From: JAGNRR01 sp964409905
GTDB taxonomy: Bacteria; Bacteroidota; Bacteroidia; Chitinophagales; Chitinophagaceae
Assembly: GCA_964409905.1 (NCBI GenBank)
Contig: CAYPET010000008.1
Span: 1 to 64,000, forward strand
Direction: 5' to 3'
Length of the DNA stretch: 64,000 bases
Translations under genes and position numbers: made by a program
Notes under the pieces: generated by a model
The model's database searches: none
What the model was told of the DNA's origin: nothing
The model's input: the letters and a program-made list of their open reading frames with translations, nothing else
In this document: positions 1 to 9,452 of the stretch, piece by piece
How positions within the stretch are numbered: the stretch's first letter is position 1
How the letters are laid out: the number at the start of each line of letters is the position of its first letter

Positions 1-935
1 TAGACTTGTACTATGACCTGTTTTTATCTGAAACCGAAACGATTTTCAAACACGGTTTAAGAAAAAACTATAGATCTATTGAGGAAAATATTAATAAGGT
101 AAAGGGCAAAATTCTATTCACAAATCACATACGTAAAAATGCTTTTCATAAGGAACGATTTTTTGTTGAGCATAAAACTTTTGATGCTGACCATAAGTTA
201 AATCAAATACTGCTAAAGGCTTTATTAATTCTAAAAACAATAGCGCATAACCCCAATCATAATATTAGAATTAACAAGCTACTCTTAAATTTTGAGGGTG
301 TTTCTGAAGAAAACATTACTGAAAAGTGGTTTGAAAAAATAAAGTATGATAGAACCACAGAGAGGTATAGACAAGCAATAACTTTAGCAAAGCTCATTAT
401 TTTAAAATACTCTCCAGATTTAAAAGGTGGAAATGAAAACGTATTAGCAATTATGTTTGATATGAATATGCTTTATGAAAATTACATCTATCGAAAATTA
501 AAGACTTTACAAAATGATCCTGCAAATCCAATTATTAAAGTCAAGGAACAAAACAGGATACCATTTTGGGAGACTAGAGGTTTGAGAGCAGACATAATTG
601 TCGAAACAAAAGATAAAAGAAGACTAGTAATAGACACAAAATGGAAAGTTTTGAAGGATAATAAACCATCCGATGCTGACCTTAAACAAATGTTTGTTTA
701 CAATCTTCACTATAACACTGACTTAAGCATTTTGCTTTATCCAAAAACAACTTTGGAATCTGCAGTTAAGAAACCATTTAGAGATGAGAAATTTAAAGCC
801 TTGAATTGTCAAGTAGCTTTTACTGACCTTTTCAATGATGCAGGTAAACTTGAGAAAGAATTGGGAAAAAGAATTTACAATGAATTATTAAAAAAAGAAA
901 TTAAAACTGGTGCCAACAATGTGTATAGTGTATAG
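1..935 (+). CDS. McrC-like 5-methylcytosine restriction component, 3' part
   Basis: The reading frame is open to the left edge, so the 5' end lies outside the window. About 310 residues are visible. Near visible residues 190-235 there is a PD-(D/E)XK nuclease arrangement: GLRADIIVE (Asp196), then VIDTKWK (Asp210, Lys212), then DLKQMFVYN. This order is typical of the nuclease domain of McrC, the partner of the McrB GTPase in modification-dependent restriction. mcrB would be expected upstream, outside the window, which is inferred only. The gene is more AT-rich than the genes to its right, which suggests an acquired defence segment ending near here. Assignment to the McrC/LlaJI nuclease group is fairly sure; exact specificity is unknown. 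Confidence 0.75.
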   Translation, partial: DLYYDLFLSETETIFKHGLRKNYRSIEENINKVKGKILFTNHIRKNAFHKERFFVEHKTFDADHKLNQILLKALLILKTIAHNPNHNIRINKLLLNFEGVSEENITEKWFEKIKYDRTTERYRQAITLAKLIILKYSPDLKGGNENVLAIMFDMNMLYENYIYRKLKTLQNDPANPIIKVKEQNRIPFWETRGLRADIIVETKDKRRLVIDTKWKVLKDNKPSDADLKQMFVYNLHYNTDLSILLYPKTTLESAVKKPFRDEKFKALNCQVAFTDLFNDAGKLEKELGKRIYNELLKKEIKTGANNVYSV

Positions 936-977
936 CACCCTGCGAGATGCAAAGACACCATACACGAGAATGTTATT

Positions 978-1394
978 CTAATTCACCCAGTTTTTCTTCT
1001 CCTGCTGAATGTGATGCACAATAGTTTTTAGCCCATAGGTTTTCCGGAAATAATCAGCCGTTTTATCGGCACAATACACCGAGCGGTGCTGCCCGCCGGT
1101 GCAACCAAAACTAATCATCAAATGTTCAAACCCTCGCGCCATATAATCTTCTACAGTTATGCTAATGGTTTTCAATACCAGATCCAAAAACTCGGGCATA
1201 CGGGTTTTCTCCTCCAGATATGCAATAACAGCGGCGTCGCGCCCCGTTTGCGTTTTATATTCGTCTATACGACCAGGGTTCAGTATGCCGCGGCAGTCAA
1301 ACACAAAGCCGCCACCATTACCCGATTCGTCGGCAGGAATGCCTTCTTTATAACTAAAACTGAAAATCCGAACAACTAATTTTTGGGATGTCAT
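978..1394 (-). CDS. RapZ C-terminal-domain protein (stand-alone)
   Basis: This 138-residue protein matches only the C-terminal domain of RapZ, the RNase adapter that senses glucosamine-6-phosphate in enterobacteria. Visible motifs are FDCRGILNPGR (residues 32-42) and GCTGGQHRSVY (97-107), the anion/sugar-phosphate-binding signature of that domain. The N-terminal P-loop ATPase domain of full RapZ is absent. Its ATG overlaps the stop of the upstream kinase-like gene by four bases (ATGA), so the two are translationally coupled. The link to an amino-sugar kinase suggests sensing of an amino-sugar phosphate, which is inference. Domain assignment is confident; function in this phylum is not established. 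Confidence 0.85.
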   Translation of the reverse strand: MTSQKLVVRIFSFSYKEGIPADESGNGGGFVFDCRGILNPGRIDEYKTQTGRDAAVIAYLEEKTRMPEFLDLVLKTISITVEDYMARGFEHLMISFGCTGGQHRSVYCADKTADYFRKTYGLKTIVHHIQQEKKNWVN

Positions 1395-2419
1395 ACGCTA
1401 TATTTTTGAATAAAATCGTCGGCAGAGATACTCCGTAGCATCTGCGCCAATTCAGGATAGTCGGGTAGTTCATACAGCCGCAACCAGGCAGCAACATTTT
1501 TTAGCCCTAATGGTATGCTACTGCGAAAATGTGCCTTGCCTTCTTGCAAACCCCGAAGTCCATAAGCTCCGAGCACCTGCAGCAACCGAGAGAGTGTCAG
1601 CATGGCATAATCTTCTCGCCATTGCTGCATGTTTATAGTAAATCCGTATTCTCTTGCTTCAGCCTGCATATGTTGCAAATACTCGTCCAACAAAATGGCT
1701 TTCCATTCGTCAGGTAGCATAGCTTTGGCTTGCCATAGTAAACTGCAAACATCATACATCGGGTGCCCCTGCATACCCCCCTGAAAATCTATAAAACAAA
1801 TCGTACCCTCGACCGAGACCATAATATTGCGTCCCTGAAAATCACGGTACATAAAATAATCCTGAACCGCATCAAGTTGTTTAGCAATTTGCATAAACTC
1901 CGACTCTAGCAATGCAGTTTCAAAATGCAAATCAGTTTGTGATAAAAACTGCTGTCTGAAATACTGTAGATCCCTGAATATTTGCTCGCTGCCAAATCGT
2001 GGCAATTGTTTGAAAATAGGTTCAAACTGCTCGTCCTTGGCGCTGAGTTGTAAGCGAGTTAACTGCTGCAAACTTTTTTTGTATAAAGCAAGCGTATGTG
2101 CATTATACCCTTCTTCCAATATCACATCCAGTAGGGACTGCCGACCTGCATCCGTCTGCAGATACAATTGCTTGGTGGGATGCACCGCCAATATCTGTGG
2201 TACAGGGATGCCCTTGTCATCAAAAAAATTAGCCAAATGTATAAAGCGTTCATTTTCGGTAGCATCATCATGCTGTGTAGCAATAATGCTCCGATGCACA
2301 CCGTTGGTAATGCGATAATATTTTCGGGACGATCCGGCCTGTTGCAGCAGTTCGATATCTACAACGGCTGCTTCTCTATAAGCTTCTTGTGCAAAATTAA
2401 AAACTTCTCCCTCGGTCAT
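1391..2419 (-). CDS. phosphotransferase of the APH/AmgK (amino-sugar kinase) type
   Basis: A 342-residue protein with a kinase-like APH fold. The catalytic loop YRDFQGRNIM lies near residues 191-200 and the metal-binding loop IDFQGG near 210-215, resembling AmgK, the N-acetylmuramate/N-acetylglucosamine anomeric kinase. An in-frame TTG exists 12 bases upstream, but the ATG at 2419 is preferred. It sits 12 bases after the M28 peptidase stop and overlaps the RapZ-C gene by 4 bases, so the three probably form one minus-strand operon. The substrate cannot be read from sequence; an amino sugar of cell-wall recycling is the best guess because of the RapZ-C partner. Confidence 0.7.
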   Translation of the reverse strand: MTEGEVFNFAQEAYREAAVVDIELLQQAGSSRKYYRITNGVHRSIIATQHDDATENERFIHLANFFDDKGIPVPQILAVHPTKQLYLQTDAGRQSLLDVILEEGYNAHTLALYKKSLQQLTRLQLSAKDEQFEPIFKQLPRFGSEQIFRDLQYFRQQFLSQTDLHFETALLESEFMQIAKQLDAVQDYFMYRDFQGRNIMVSVEGTICFIDFQGGMQGHPMYDVCSLLWQAKAMLPDEWKAILLDEYLQHMQAEAREYGFTINMQQWREDYAMLTLSRLLQVLGAYGLRGLQEGKAHFRSSIPLGLKNVAAWLRLYELPDYPELAQMLRSISADDFIQKYSV

Positions 2420-2431
2420 AGCGCAGTGCAA

Positions 2432-3802
2432 TTATAATCCGTACTGACTTACGAGGTATACCATCATGGCCATGGCGATAGTCCCCATACACAGTTCCCG
2501 ACGGTTTACATTTTCAAACACATCATTGTCGCTGTGATGCATATCAAAGTAACGATGCCCATCAGGTATGAGGCCCATGGTAGGTGTGTTGAACATTTCG
2601 TGAAGCGGGTGAATATCAACCCCTCCGCCATCACGCGAAAAGTTATAAATATTATAGGGGTAGAATAAATCTTTCCATGCCCACACTTTTTCTTTTTGCG
2701 CCCGTGACATCGTCATGCCAAAACCATAAGGTGTGGCACCACCGGCATCACTTTCGATGGCCAAAATATGGTTCTCGTTCTTTTCTTTGGCCTGCTGCAT
2801 ATAAACCTTCGCCCCCCGGGCGCCGTTTTCCTCGTTCATCCAAAGTACGGCACGTACCGTGCGCTTTGGCTTAATATTGAGCCGTTTGAAGGTGCGCAAC
2901 ACATCAATAGCTTCTACCACGCCGGCCCCATCATCATGTGCCCCTTCGCCAATATCCCAGCTATCCAAGTGGCCACCAAAGCAAATAATTTCTTTTGGCA
3001 GACTAGACCCTGTAATTTCGCCCACTACATTGTAGCTTTTTACATCGGGCAACATTTCACATGTAGTGCGGATGTACATTTTTAATTTTTTCTGATCCTT
3101 AATAATTTTCTCCAGCACATCAGCAGTTTTGATACCCACAGCTACGGCAGGTATTTTAGGATACTTCGCGTCGTAAGATAATACGCCAGTATGCGGGGCA
3201 TCGTCATCAGCAGAAGATACCGAGCGTATCACTACTGCTACGGCACCTTTGCCTGCAGCGCGGCTGGGTGCAGCCCAACGATAGAAAACGCAGGGGCCGT
3301 AACTTTGAAAAGTGTTGACATTTGTTTGATCGAAACGGTAGTTGAAAAACACAATTTTACCGCGCACTTTAGATTCAGGTAGTCTATCAAATTCATCGAT
3401 ATCATGTACCATCACCACATCCGCTTTTAAGCCTGCGGGGCCTGTGCCCACTGCATTGCCAAGGCTGGTTATCTTAATGGTATTTTTATTGTTACCCACC
3501 TCATAAAACGCTGATTCCTCACCCCGAACCCAGTGCGGCACCATCACTTCTTGCAAATACACTTTATCACAGCCTGCTTCTTCTAGCGCTTTTTTACCCC
3601 ACTCGACTGCCATGGCTGCCTGTGGCGAACCAGATAAACGATGGCCAATCCGCTTGCATAGTACGCGTAAATCTTCGTAGCAATGACCATTGCTCAGCAC
3701 ATAGTTTGACATGCGCCGAATGGTGATGCTATCCTGCAAATAATGTTGTCCAAATGATTGAACAGTGATAATTAATAGTAGGAAGACTGTAATTTTTTTC
3801 AT
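2432..3802 (-). CDS. secreted M28 family zinc peptidase (carboxypeptidase Q-like)
   Basis: 456 residues with an N-terminal signal peptide (MKKITVFLLLIITVQSFG). A PA-like insert region (about 120-230) precedes the M28 catalytic domain. Candidate di-zinc ligands are visible: His278 in GGHLDSWD, Asp290 in GAHDDGAG, Glu324/Glu325 in WMNEENGARG, Asp352 in ESDAGG and His423 in MHHSDND. The family cleaves amino acids from peptide ends, and here it should act in the periplasm or outside the cell. It is the first gene of the probable operon with the kinase-like and RapZ-C genes. Exact specificity is open. Confidence 0.88.
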   Translation of the reverse strand: MKKITVFLLLIITVQSFGQHYLQDSITIRRMSNYVLSNGHCYEDLRVLCKRIGHRLSGSPQAAMAVEWGKKALEEAGCDKVYLQEVMVPHWVRGEESAFYEVGNNKNTIKITSLGNAVGTGPAGLKADVVMVHDIDEFDRLPESKVRGKIVFFNYRFDQTNVNTFQSYGPCVFYRWAAPSRAAGKGAVAVVIRSVSSADDDAPHTGVLSYDAKYPKIPAVAVGIKTADVLEKIIKDQKKLKMYIRTTCEMLPDVKSYNVVGEITGSSLPKEIICFGGHLDSWDIGEGAHDDGAGVVEAIDVLRTFKRLNIKPKRTVRAVLWMNEENGARGAKVYMQQAKEKNENHILAIESDAGGATPYGFGMTMSRAQKEKVWAWKDLFYPYNIYNFSRDGGGVDIHPLHEMFNTPTMGLIPDGHRYFDMHHSDNDVFENVNRRELCMGTIAMAMMVYLVSQYGL

Positions 3803-3859
3803 AAATCAAGCGTAAATGTACACTTGAAAAAATTATTGCTTTCTGCGGCAATGCAAGAA

Positions 3860-5368
3860 CTAAAAGCGAAAACCAGCCGTCATGGCAATGTTTGTTGAAC
3901 GGGCACTAATATCGGCTATTGGGATATTGTTGGTGCGGGCTAAGGTATGGGTTTGGTCGAGGTTATTAGTCAACAAAAGTCGACCAGCCACATCCAAATA
4001 GAAATGTTTGCCGCGGTAACCTACGCCCAAGCTAATACTTTGTGAGGCTTTAGATTGAGCTGCGGTGCTTGGATTTCCCAAATATGCAAAACCTCCGCGC
4101 AATGCCAGTTGATCTATGCGCAACTCGCCGCCCAGACGAATGTTGGCTGCATTTTGGTATGCCTGTTGTATAGCGTTGTTGACAATGCTTTCGGCACCCT
4201 CGAAGCCACGATTGTATCGATACCGCATACCAGCATAGTTTATCCATTCCGCATCGATACTTATGAAGCCTTTGTTGTCAAACAAAATTGTTCCACTGGC
4301 AATAGCCCGCATTGGTGATAAATAGCGATATTCAAACAGGTTTGCATTTTCCTGTATATAGGTGCTTACCGACCCGGTGTTAAGAAGATTTTCGGTATTC
4401 GATTCTATGGCTATTGAACTTACATCTGTGAGTGTATACCAAGTTGGTGTATGCAAAGCCAAGCCAAAACGTGTATATTTATTTGGGCGAAAAATACTGC
4501 CGAGTTTTAAATTGATTCCACTGCCTTCGATGCTTAAATTTTGCACCAGATCAACATATTCAAAATCATTATTGGTATTGCCCGATATATCATCTTCGGT
4601 CAGAATTGTAGTTTGATCAAAGTCAATAATTGGTATGCCCAATGTGGCACCAATCATGACCTTTTCGTCATAATTGGCTGCATAACTAAAAGCCAGTTCA
4701 TTGACACCACCCGTTCTTCTAACCGTTTTACTTCTTTCTAAACCTGCGGCATAGGGTACAAAACTTTTTGCCCGTGAAGCATCCAAAGGGTCAGCATCAA
4801 TCAAATAGGTTTCATAGGCGCCATATGCCGCCTCACTAACGACTTGTAAGACTTCATTATTGTAGCCCCCAGCCGCATTTATTTCTTCTTCAAACACTTC
4901 AACAAATGAACTTTGATTATCTCGCCCTCTATAAGCAAAATCAGTATGTAAATTAGCCAGGCGATTAAATCCTACCGCTATATTGGACGTTTTCCATTTA
5001 CTTCTGTTATAAGAATTGCCTTTTTTAGCATTTGCAAAAACGATGCCTGCCTGATTAAAGTTAAATCTGGCATCACTTCGGGTGGTGGTGCTATTAGTGT
5101 ACTGACTCTCGGCCGTGGTGGCCAATACTGTTGGAGTAAAACTTAATTCTGATGAACGAAACAATGCCAACCCGGCAGGATTAATACCTATGGCGCCATA
5201 GTCGGCACCCACACTACCCATGGCACCACTAAGGGACAAACTACGTGCTGTGCCGTAATGATAAGTTTGGCCTAATAAAAGCGCATCGTATTCATCTTGG
5301 GCATATAAAGAACTTGCCAAACACACTAACGCCAAAATGAGACTATTTTTTTTTAACATTGGATACAT
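3860..5368 (-). CDS. FadL/OMPP1-like outer membrane beta-barrel protein
   Basis: 502 residues with a signal peptide ending ASSLYAQ. After it comes a segment characteristic of Bacteroidota FadL-like proteins (SVGADYGAIGINPAGLALF, roughly residues 52-70), followed by alternating beta-barrel strands and a C-terminal aromatic residue (AGFRF). Members of this group transport hydrophobic compounds across the outer membrane, but no substrate can be assigned. Two in-frame ATG codons are possible (5368 and 5359); the second gives a more standard signal peptide (MLKKNSLILAL). It lies 57 bases upstream of the M28 gene on the same strand. Confidence 0.75.
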   Translation of the reverse strand: MYPMLKKNSLILALVCLASSLYAQDEYDALLLGQTYHYGTARSLSLSGAMGSVGADYGAIGINPAGLALFRSSELSFTPTVLATTAESQYTNSTTTRSDARFNFNQAGIVFANAKKGNSYNRSKWKTSNIAVGFNRLANLHTDFAYRGRDNQSSFVEVFEEEINAAGGYNNEVLQVVSEAAYGAYETYLIDADPLDASRAKSFVPYAAGLERSKTVRRTGGVNELAFSYAANYDEKVMIGATLGIPIIDFDQTTILTEDDISGNTNNDFEYVDLVQNLSIEGSGINLKLGSIFRPNKYTRFGLALHTPTWYTLTDVSSIAIESNTENLLNTGSVSTYIQENANLFEYRYLSPMRAIASGTILFDNKGFISIDAEWINYAGMRYRYNRGFEGAESIVNNAIQQAYQNAANIRLGGELRIDQLALRGGFAYLGNPSTAAQSKASQSISLGVGYRGKHFYLDVAGRLLLTNNLDQTHTLARTNNIPIADISARSTNIAMTAGFRF

Positions 5369-5438
5369 TTTATTGTTTTATAAAAACCACCTTAGGGCAG
5401 CGCTGCTACCCTAAGGCCATCTTCATGGAATTGATTAC

Positions 5439-6857
5439 TTAACGTCGTCCGCTACGCATACTGCCACTGCTACCGCGAGATGGTGAAGAATAACTGCCTC
5501 GTGATGGCGCACTACTGCGACTCGGCGGTGAGTAACTGCGACTGGGCGTTGGGGTTGAGGAACGACTCGGTGTGTATGAACGGCTTGGGCCGGTAGAACG
5601 CTCCGGTGTATAACTACGGCTCGGAGGAGTGCTTCGGCTTGGTTCAGCTTGAGGTCTGTTTTGACGCGAGTTATTATTATAGCGATCCGTTGGCGGCGCA
5701 CTTGGTCGATCCTGGCGCATATTCTCATAGCGATCATTGCGTCGGATATCGCGACTTGGGGCCGAGTTGAAGTTATCATTGTTGCGATTGTTCAGTCGGT
5801 CATTTCGTACAGGTGGTGTGGGTCTATCTGTATTCGAACGATTATTCATCTCCACATCAGGTCTGTTCGTGCGGTTTGGTGGTGTAGTAATGCCCGGCAT
5901 ATTGCGTTCTGTGTTTCGATTATTTTGAAAGCCATTAATATTATCTGGCCTCTCCGAATTTATACGACGGTTCATGTTATTGGTTCTGTCATTGTTTATG
6001 CCGGCAGGAGCAGTTGCCCGATTGGTATTTGGGGCACTAGTGGCAGCATTGCTAAATATTCCGATTTGTCTTGTATCGGAGCGATTGATAGCACTGGTGC
6101 CTACAGCGACCCTGTTAACGCCGTAATTTTGTGACAATCGACCAGTTGAACTATTTCTTGAACTATTCGACCTAGTATTCCATGATGATCGAGGTCCGTA
6201 ATTGTAATTTCGTTGATTAGCCCCTGCCCAAAATCCTTGGTTAAAGCCTTGATTGAAGCCGTTGCGATAACCACCCCAGCCATTATTCCAACCCCAACCT
6301 CGGTTCCAGCCCCAGCCATTCCAGCCGCAGTATCCGCCATAACCCCAAGCCCAGCCAGGGTTAAAGCCACCAAATCCTCCTCCCCAGCCATAATTCCACA
6401 TGGGCACACCCCAGCCGAAACCACCACCGTTCCAACACCAGTTGTTCCAACCCCAACCAATAGAAACATTGATTCCGTTATTCCAACCCCAACTGGGAGA
6501 CCAATACGGATTTCCCCAGCCAATAAAGGCAGCAGGCTGACCCCAGCCACCGCCCCACCAAAATGGGTCCCAATAGAAACTATTGAAATAACCAAAATTC
6601 CAACCTGGTCTGTAAAACCGACGGATGCGGGATGTGTAGAAATAATCATCGTCATCGTAGTCAATCACGCTATTGTCATCATAATATCGACTCTGATCAT
6701 TATTGTCCGATCGATAATTGGCATTATTATCACGAATGCGCTGTTCGTATGTACTTTCCGTTCCAGAAGGTATGTCATACACATCATCATTGCCTTGCGC
6801 CATTACACCAGCAGGCAGTAACAGTAATACAAATAAGAAATTCAAATACGTTTTCAT
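5439..6857 (-). CDS. Gly/Trp/Asn-rich secreted low-complexity protein
   Basis: 472 residues from the ATG at 6857, which gives a clean signal peptide (MKTYLNFLFVLLLLPAGVMA). The mature protein has three zones. An acidic Asp/Asn/Tyr-rich stretch runs to about residue 75. A block of about 125 residues is dominated by Gly, Trp and Asn with recurring GWGWN-type units. A C-terminal half is rich in Arg, Asn, Pro and Ser and ends in SRSYTP-like repeats and a basic tail (MRSGRR). I do not recognise a family. Composition suggests a surface-exposed or matrix-associated protein, but this is inference. The repeats create long open frames on the opposite strand that look like shadows. Confidence 0.75.
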   Translation of the reverse strand: MKTYLNFLFVLLLLPAGVMAQGNDDVYDIPSGTESTYEQRIRDNNANYRSDNNDQSRYYDDNSVIDYDDDDYFYTSRIRRFYRPGWNFGYFNSFYWDPFWWGGGWGQPAAFIGWGNPYWSPSWGWNNGINVSIGWGWNNWCWNGGGFGWGVPMWNYGWGGGFGGFNPGWAWGYGGYCGWNGWGWNRGWGWNNGWGGYRNGFNQGFNQGFWAGANQRNYNYGPRSSWNTRSNSSRNSSTGRLSQNYGVNRVAVGTSAINRSDTRQIGIFSNAATSAPNTNRATAPAGINNDRTNNMNRRINSERPDNINGFQNNRNTERNMPGITTPPNRTNRPDVEMNNRSNTDRPTPPVRNDRLNNRNNDNFNSAPSRDIRRNDRYENMRQDRPSAPPTDRYNNNSRQNRPQAEPSRSTPPSRSYTPERSTGPSRSYTPSRSSTPTPSRSYSPPSRSSAPSRGSYSSPSRGSSGSMRSGRR

Positions 6858-7090
6858 TTTCAATATATTTTTTCGTTTAGGGACATTGTCTAAAATACTA
6901 CTTACCGTACCAAATAGAGGCAAACAATTGTTAACACACAGTTGATTTTTGTTTTGCCAGCACTCAATTGATAAGCATTTTTTTAAACTTTTATCAGTCC
7001 AACAAAGTACAGACGCATTTCTGGTACAAAAGTTTAATTAATCGTACAAAAAAGATTTATTTTGGCGCTTCACCATTATACAAGCAAAAA

Positions 7091-8569
7091 ATGTCAAAAG
7101 GAATAACCTCAAGATCCGAAAATTATAGCAATTGGTATAATGATATCGTTGTAAAAGCAGGCCTTGCTGACCATAGCGATGTGAGGGGCTGCATGATTAT
7201 CAAGCCATATGGTTACGCCATTTGGGAAAATATGCGTACAGCCTTGGATAAAATGTTTAAAGACACAGGGCATGTAAACGCCTACTTCCCCATTTTTGTT
7301 CCGAAAAGCTTATTTGAAGCTGAGGAGAAAAATGCTGAGGGTTTTGCTAAAGAATGTGCAGTAGTTACTCACTACAGATTAAAAAATGACCCTGCAGCCC
7401 CAGGTAAATTAATGGTGGACCCAGAAGCCAAATTGGAAGAAGAACTGATAGTTCGCCCAACTTCTGAAGCAATTATCTGGAAATCTTACAAGAAGTGGAT
7501 TCAATCTTTTCGAGACCTGCCTATATTGATTAATCAGTGGGCCAACGTTGTTCGATGGGAAATGCGCACACGCCTTTTTTTACGCACGGCTGAATTTTTA
7601 TGGCAAGAGGGCCATACAGCTCATGCAACCCGGCAAGAGGCCATTGATGAAACTGAACAAATGATTGAAGTGTATGCTCGTTTTGCGGAAGAATGGATGG
7701 CCATGCCGGTAATCAAAGGGTTAAAATCTGCTAGTGAACGTTTTGCAGGCGCAGAAGAAACCTATTGCATTGAGGCATTAATGCAAGACGGAAAAGCTTT
7801 ACAAGCGGGAACATCACACTTTTTGGGTCAGAACTTTGCCAAAGCTTTTGATGTAACCTATATGAATAGCGAAAATAAAGCCGAATATGTTTGGGCGACA
7901 AGCTGGGGGGTTAGCACTCGATTAATCGGAGCCTTGATTATGGCTCATAGCGATGACAAGGGCTTGATACTGCCCCCAAAATTGGCTCCCTATCCGGTAG
8001 TTATTGTGCCAATTACTAAAACTGAAGAGGGGAAACAAAAGGTAATGCAACTTGCAAAAGAAATTCGGCAACAACTTTTAGCAGAGGGCATTCAAGTGAA
8101 TATTGATGATGATGACAATGTGCGACCAGGCTTTAAATTTGCAGAATACGAACTTAAGGGTGTTCCGATTCGCTTAACTATTGGTGAGCGTGACCTCGAA
8201 AATAATTTAGTAGAAATTGCTCGCAGAGATACCGGTGAAAAAATCACTCGAGAAACTGCAGGCCTCAGCGATTTTCTAATCGACTTGCTAAATGAAATAC
8301 AGGCACAAATTTTTAATAAGGCATTGCAATTTCGAAATGAGAATATTCGTAAAGCAAATACTTGGGAAGAATTTGAAACATTAATCAACACAAGTGGTGG
8401 TTTTGTTAGTGCACATTGGGACGGCACGCCAGAAACGGAAGAAGCTATTAAAACCAAAACAAAGGCTACGATTCGTTGTATACCATTGAGAAATGAGTTG
8501 GAAGAAGGTACATGCATTCTCAGTGGGAAGCCCAGTAAAGAGCGCGTACTTTTTGCTAAGGCTTATTAG
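7091..8569 (+). CDS. proS: prolyl-tRNA synthetase, archaeal/eukaryotic-type (class II)
   Basis: 492 residues from ATG 7091 (MSKGITSRSENYS). An open frame continues upstream to 6968, but that part is AT-rich and unlike the family. Class II synthetase core: RPTSEAIIW, the motif 2 region RWEMRTRLFLRTAEF, and the HTAHAT segment typical of ProRS. An anticodon-binding domain (YPVVIVPI, RPGFKFAEYELKGVPIRLTIG) is followed by the C-terminal extension ending KERVLFAKAY, where the terminal Tyr is characteristic of the short archaeal-type enzyme without the bacterial editing insertion. It charges tRNA-Pro in the cytoplasm. Confidence 0.95.
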   Translation: MSKGITSRSENYSNWYNDIVVKAGLADHSDVRGCMIIKPYGYAIWENMRTALDKMFKDTGHVNAYFPIFVPKSLFEAEEKNAEGFAKECAVVTHYRLKNDPAAPGKLMVDPEAKLEEELIVRPTSEAIIWKSYKKWIQSFRDLPILINQWANVVRWEMRTRLFLRTAEFLWQEGHTAHATRQEAIDETEQMIEVYARFAEEWMAMPVIKGLKSASERFAGAEETYCIEALMQDGKALQAGTSHFLGQNFAKAFDVTYMNSENKAEYVWATSWGVSTRLIGALIMAHSDDKGLILPPKLAPYPVVIVPITKTEEGKQKVMQLAKEIRQQLLAEGIQVNIDDDDNVRPGFKFAEYELKGVPIRLTIGERDLENNLVEIARRDTGEKITRETAGLSDFLIDLLNEIQAQIFNKALQFRNENIRKANTWEEFETLINTSGGFVSAHWDGTPETEEAIKTKTKATIRCIPLRNELEEGTCILSGKPSKERVLFAKAY

Positions 8570-8678
8570 CAGCCCTTTCATCCCAAGATCTTACCGCTGT
8601 ACATTTTCATTTATTGTCGTTCATGATTTTTATCATACGGTAAGTAATTTCACCTTGAATTACATCAAACCCTATATC

Positions 8679-9314
8679 ATGGCTAATACAAAAACTCCTG
8701 CAGAGTATAAAGATGCTTCACTTGCCATACTCAATGATGGAAAATGGAGCGATGCTATTCTTATTACATTAATAATGATTTCAATCTCTATTGGGCTAGG
8801 CATGATCCCTTTTATAGACACTGTTGCTAATTATATTTTTGGTGGCCCCATTGCTTTTGGTTTCACGACATACTTTATCAAAATAAGCCGAAGGCAATTC
8901 GCAGACATCAATCAGTTATTTGCTGGCTTCAAGAGATTTGTTGATTGTTTTGTGGCCTTTATCCTAATGCTCATCATCATTTGTCTTGGGCTGTTATTCC
9001 TAATAGTTCCAGGTATTATTGCAGCCATTGCTCTTAGTCAAACTTTTAGACTTATGTATGATGACCCCAACATGAAGCCGGTTGACGCTTTGAGAGCCAG
9101 CCATGAGATGATGATAGGACATCGCATGGACTATTTCATCTTGATACTAAGTTTCACAGGTTGGGCATTATTTAGTTTACTCACATTGGGGTTGGGATTC
9201 TTAGCATTAATTCCTTATGCCAGTACGGCTATGACATTATTCTACAATGATTTGACAAAGCACACCGCCAGCGAGATTGAAGAACTCGGCAGCCACTTGG
9301 AGCAACTAGTCTAA
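8679..9314 (+). CDS. DUF975-like multi-pass inner membrane protein
   Basis: 211 residues from ATG 8679. A cytoplasmic N-terminus (MANTKTPAEYKDASLAILND) precedes about five or six hydrophobic helices. Between them are the conserved-looking segments RLMYDDPNMKPVDALRASHEMMIGHRMDYF and FYNDL. This layout, with a D-P-x-M-x-x-x-x-A-L-x-x-S-x-x-M motif, matches the DUF975/GDPD-membrane-domain group of unknown function. It follows proS by about 110 bases with no visible terminator. No enzymatic role can be given. Confidence 0.65.
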   Translation: MANTKTPAEYKDASLAILNDGKWSDAILITLIMISISIGLGMIPFIDTVANYIFGGPIAFGFTTYFIKISRRQFADINQLFAGFKRFVDCFVAFILMLIIICLGLLFLIVPGIIAAIALSQTFRLMYDDPNMKPVDALRASHEMMIGHRMDYFILILSFTGWALFSLLTLGLGFLALIPYASTAMTLFYNDLTKHTASEIEELGSHLEQLV

Positions 9315-9452
9315 AACAAATACTTGCTTTTTTTAAAACATAGGTTGTCAGTTTTTATACTGTTTAACAGATGCTTAAATCTCTTTTAACTTGCATCAAA
9401 ATCATCCAGCACTTCGTGAAATTAAATTTGAGGTTGCTTAAATTTTTTTACC

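Noticed and set aside
5649..6821. Long plus-strand and third-frame open frames opposite the Gly/Trp-rich gene
   Set aside because: They mirror the repetitive codons of the minus-strand gene (Pro/Thr/Ile-rich shadows) and have no start context or family match.
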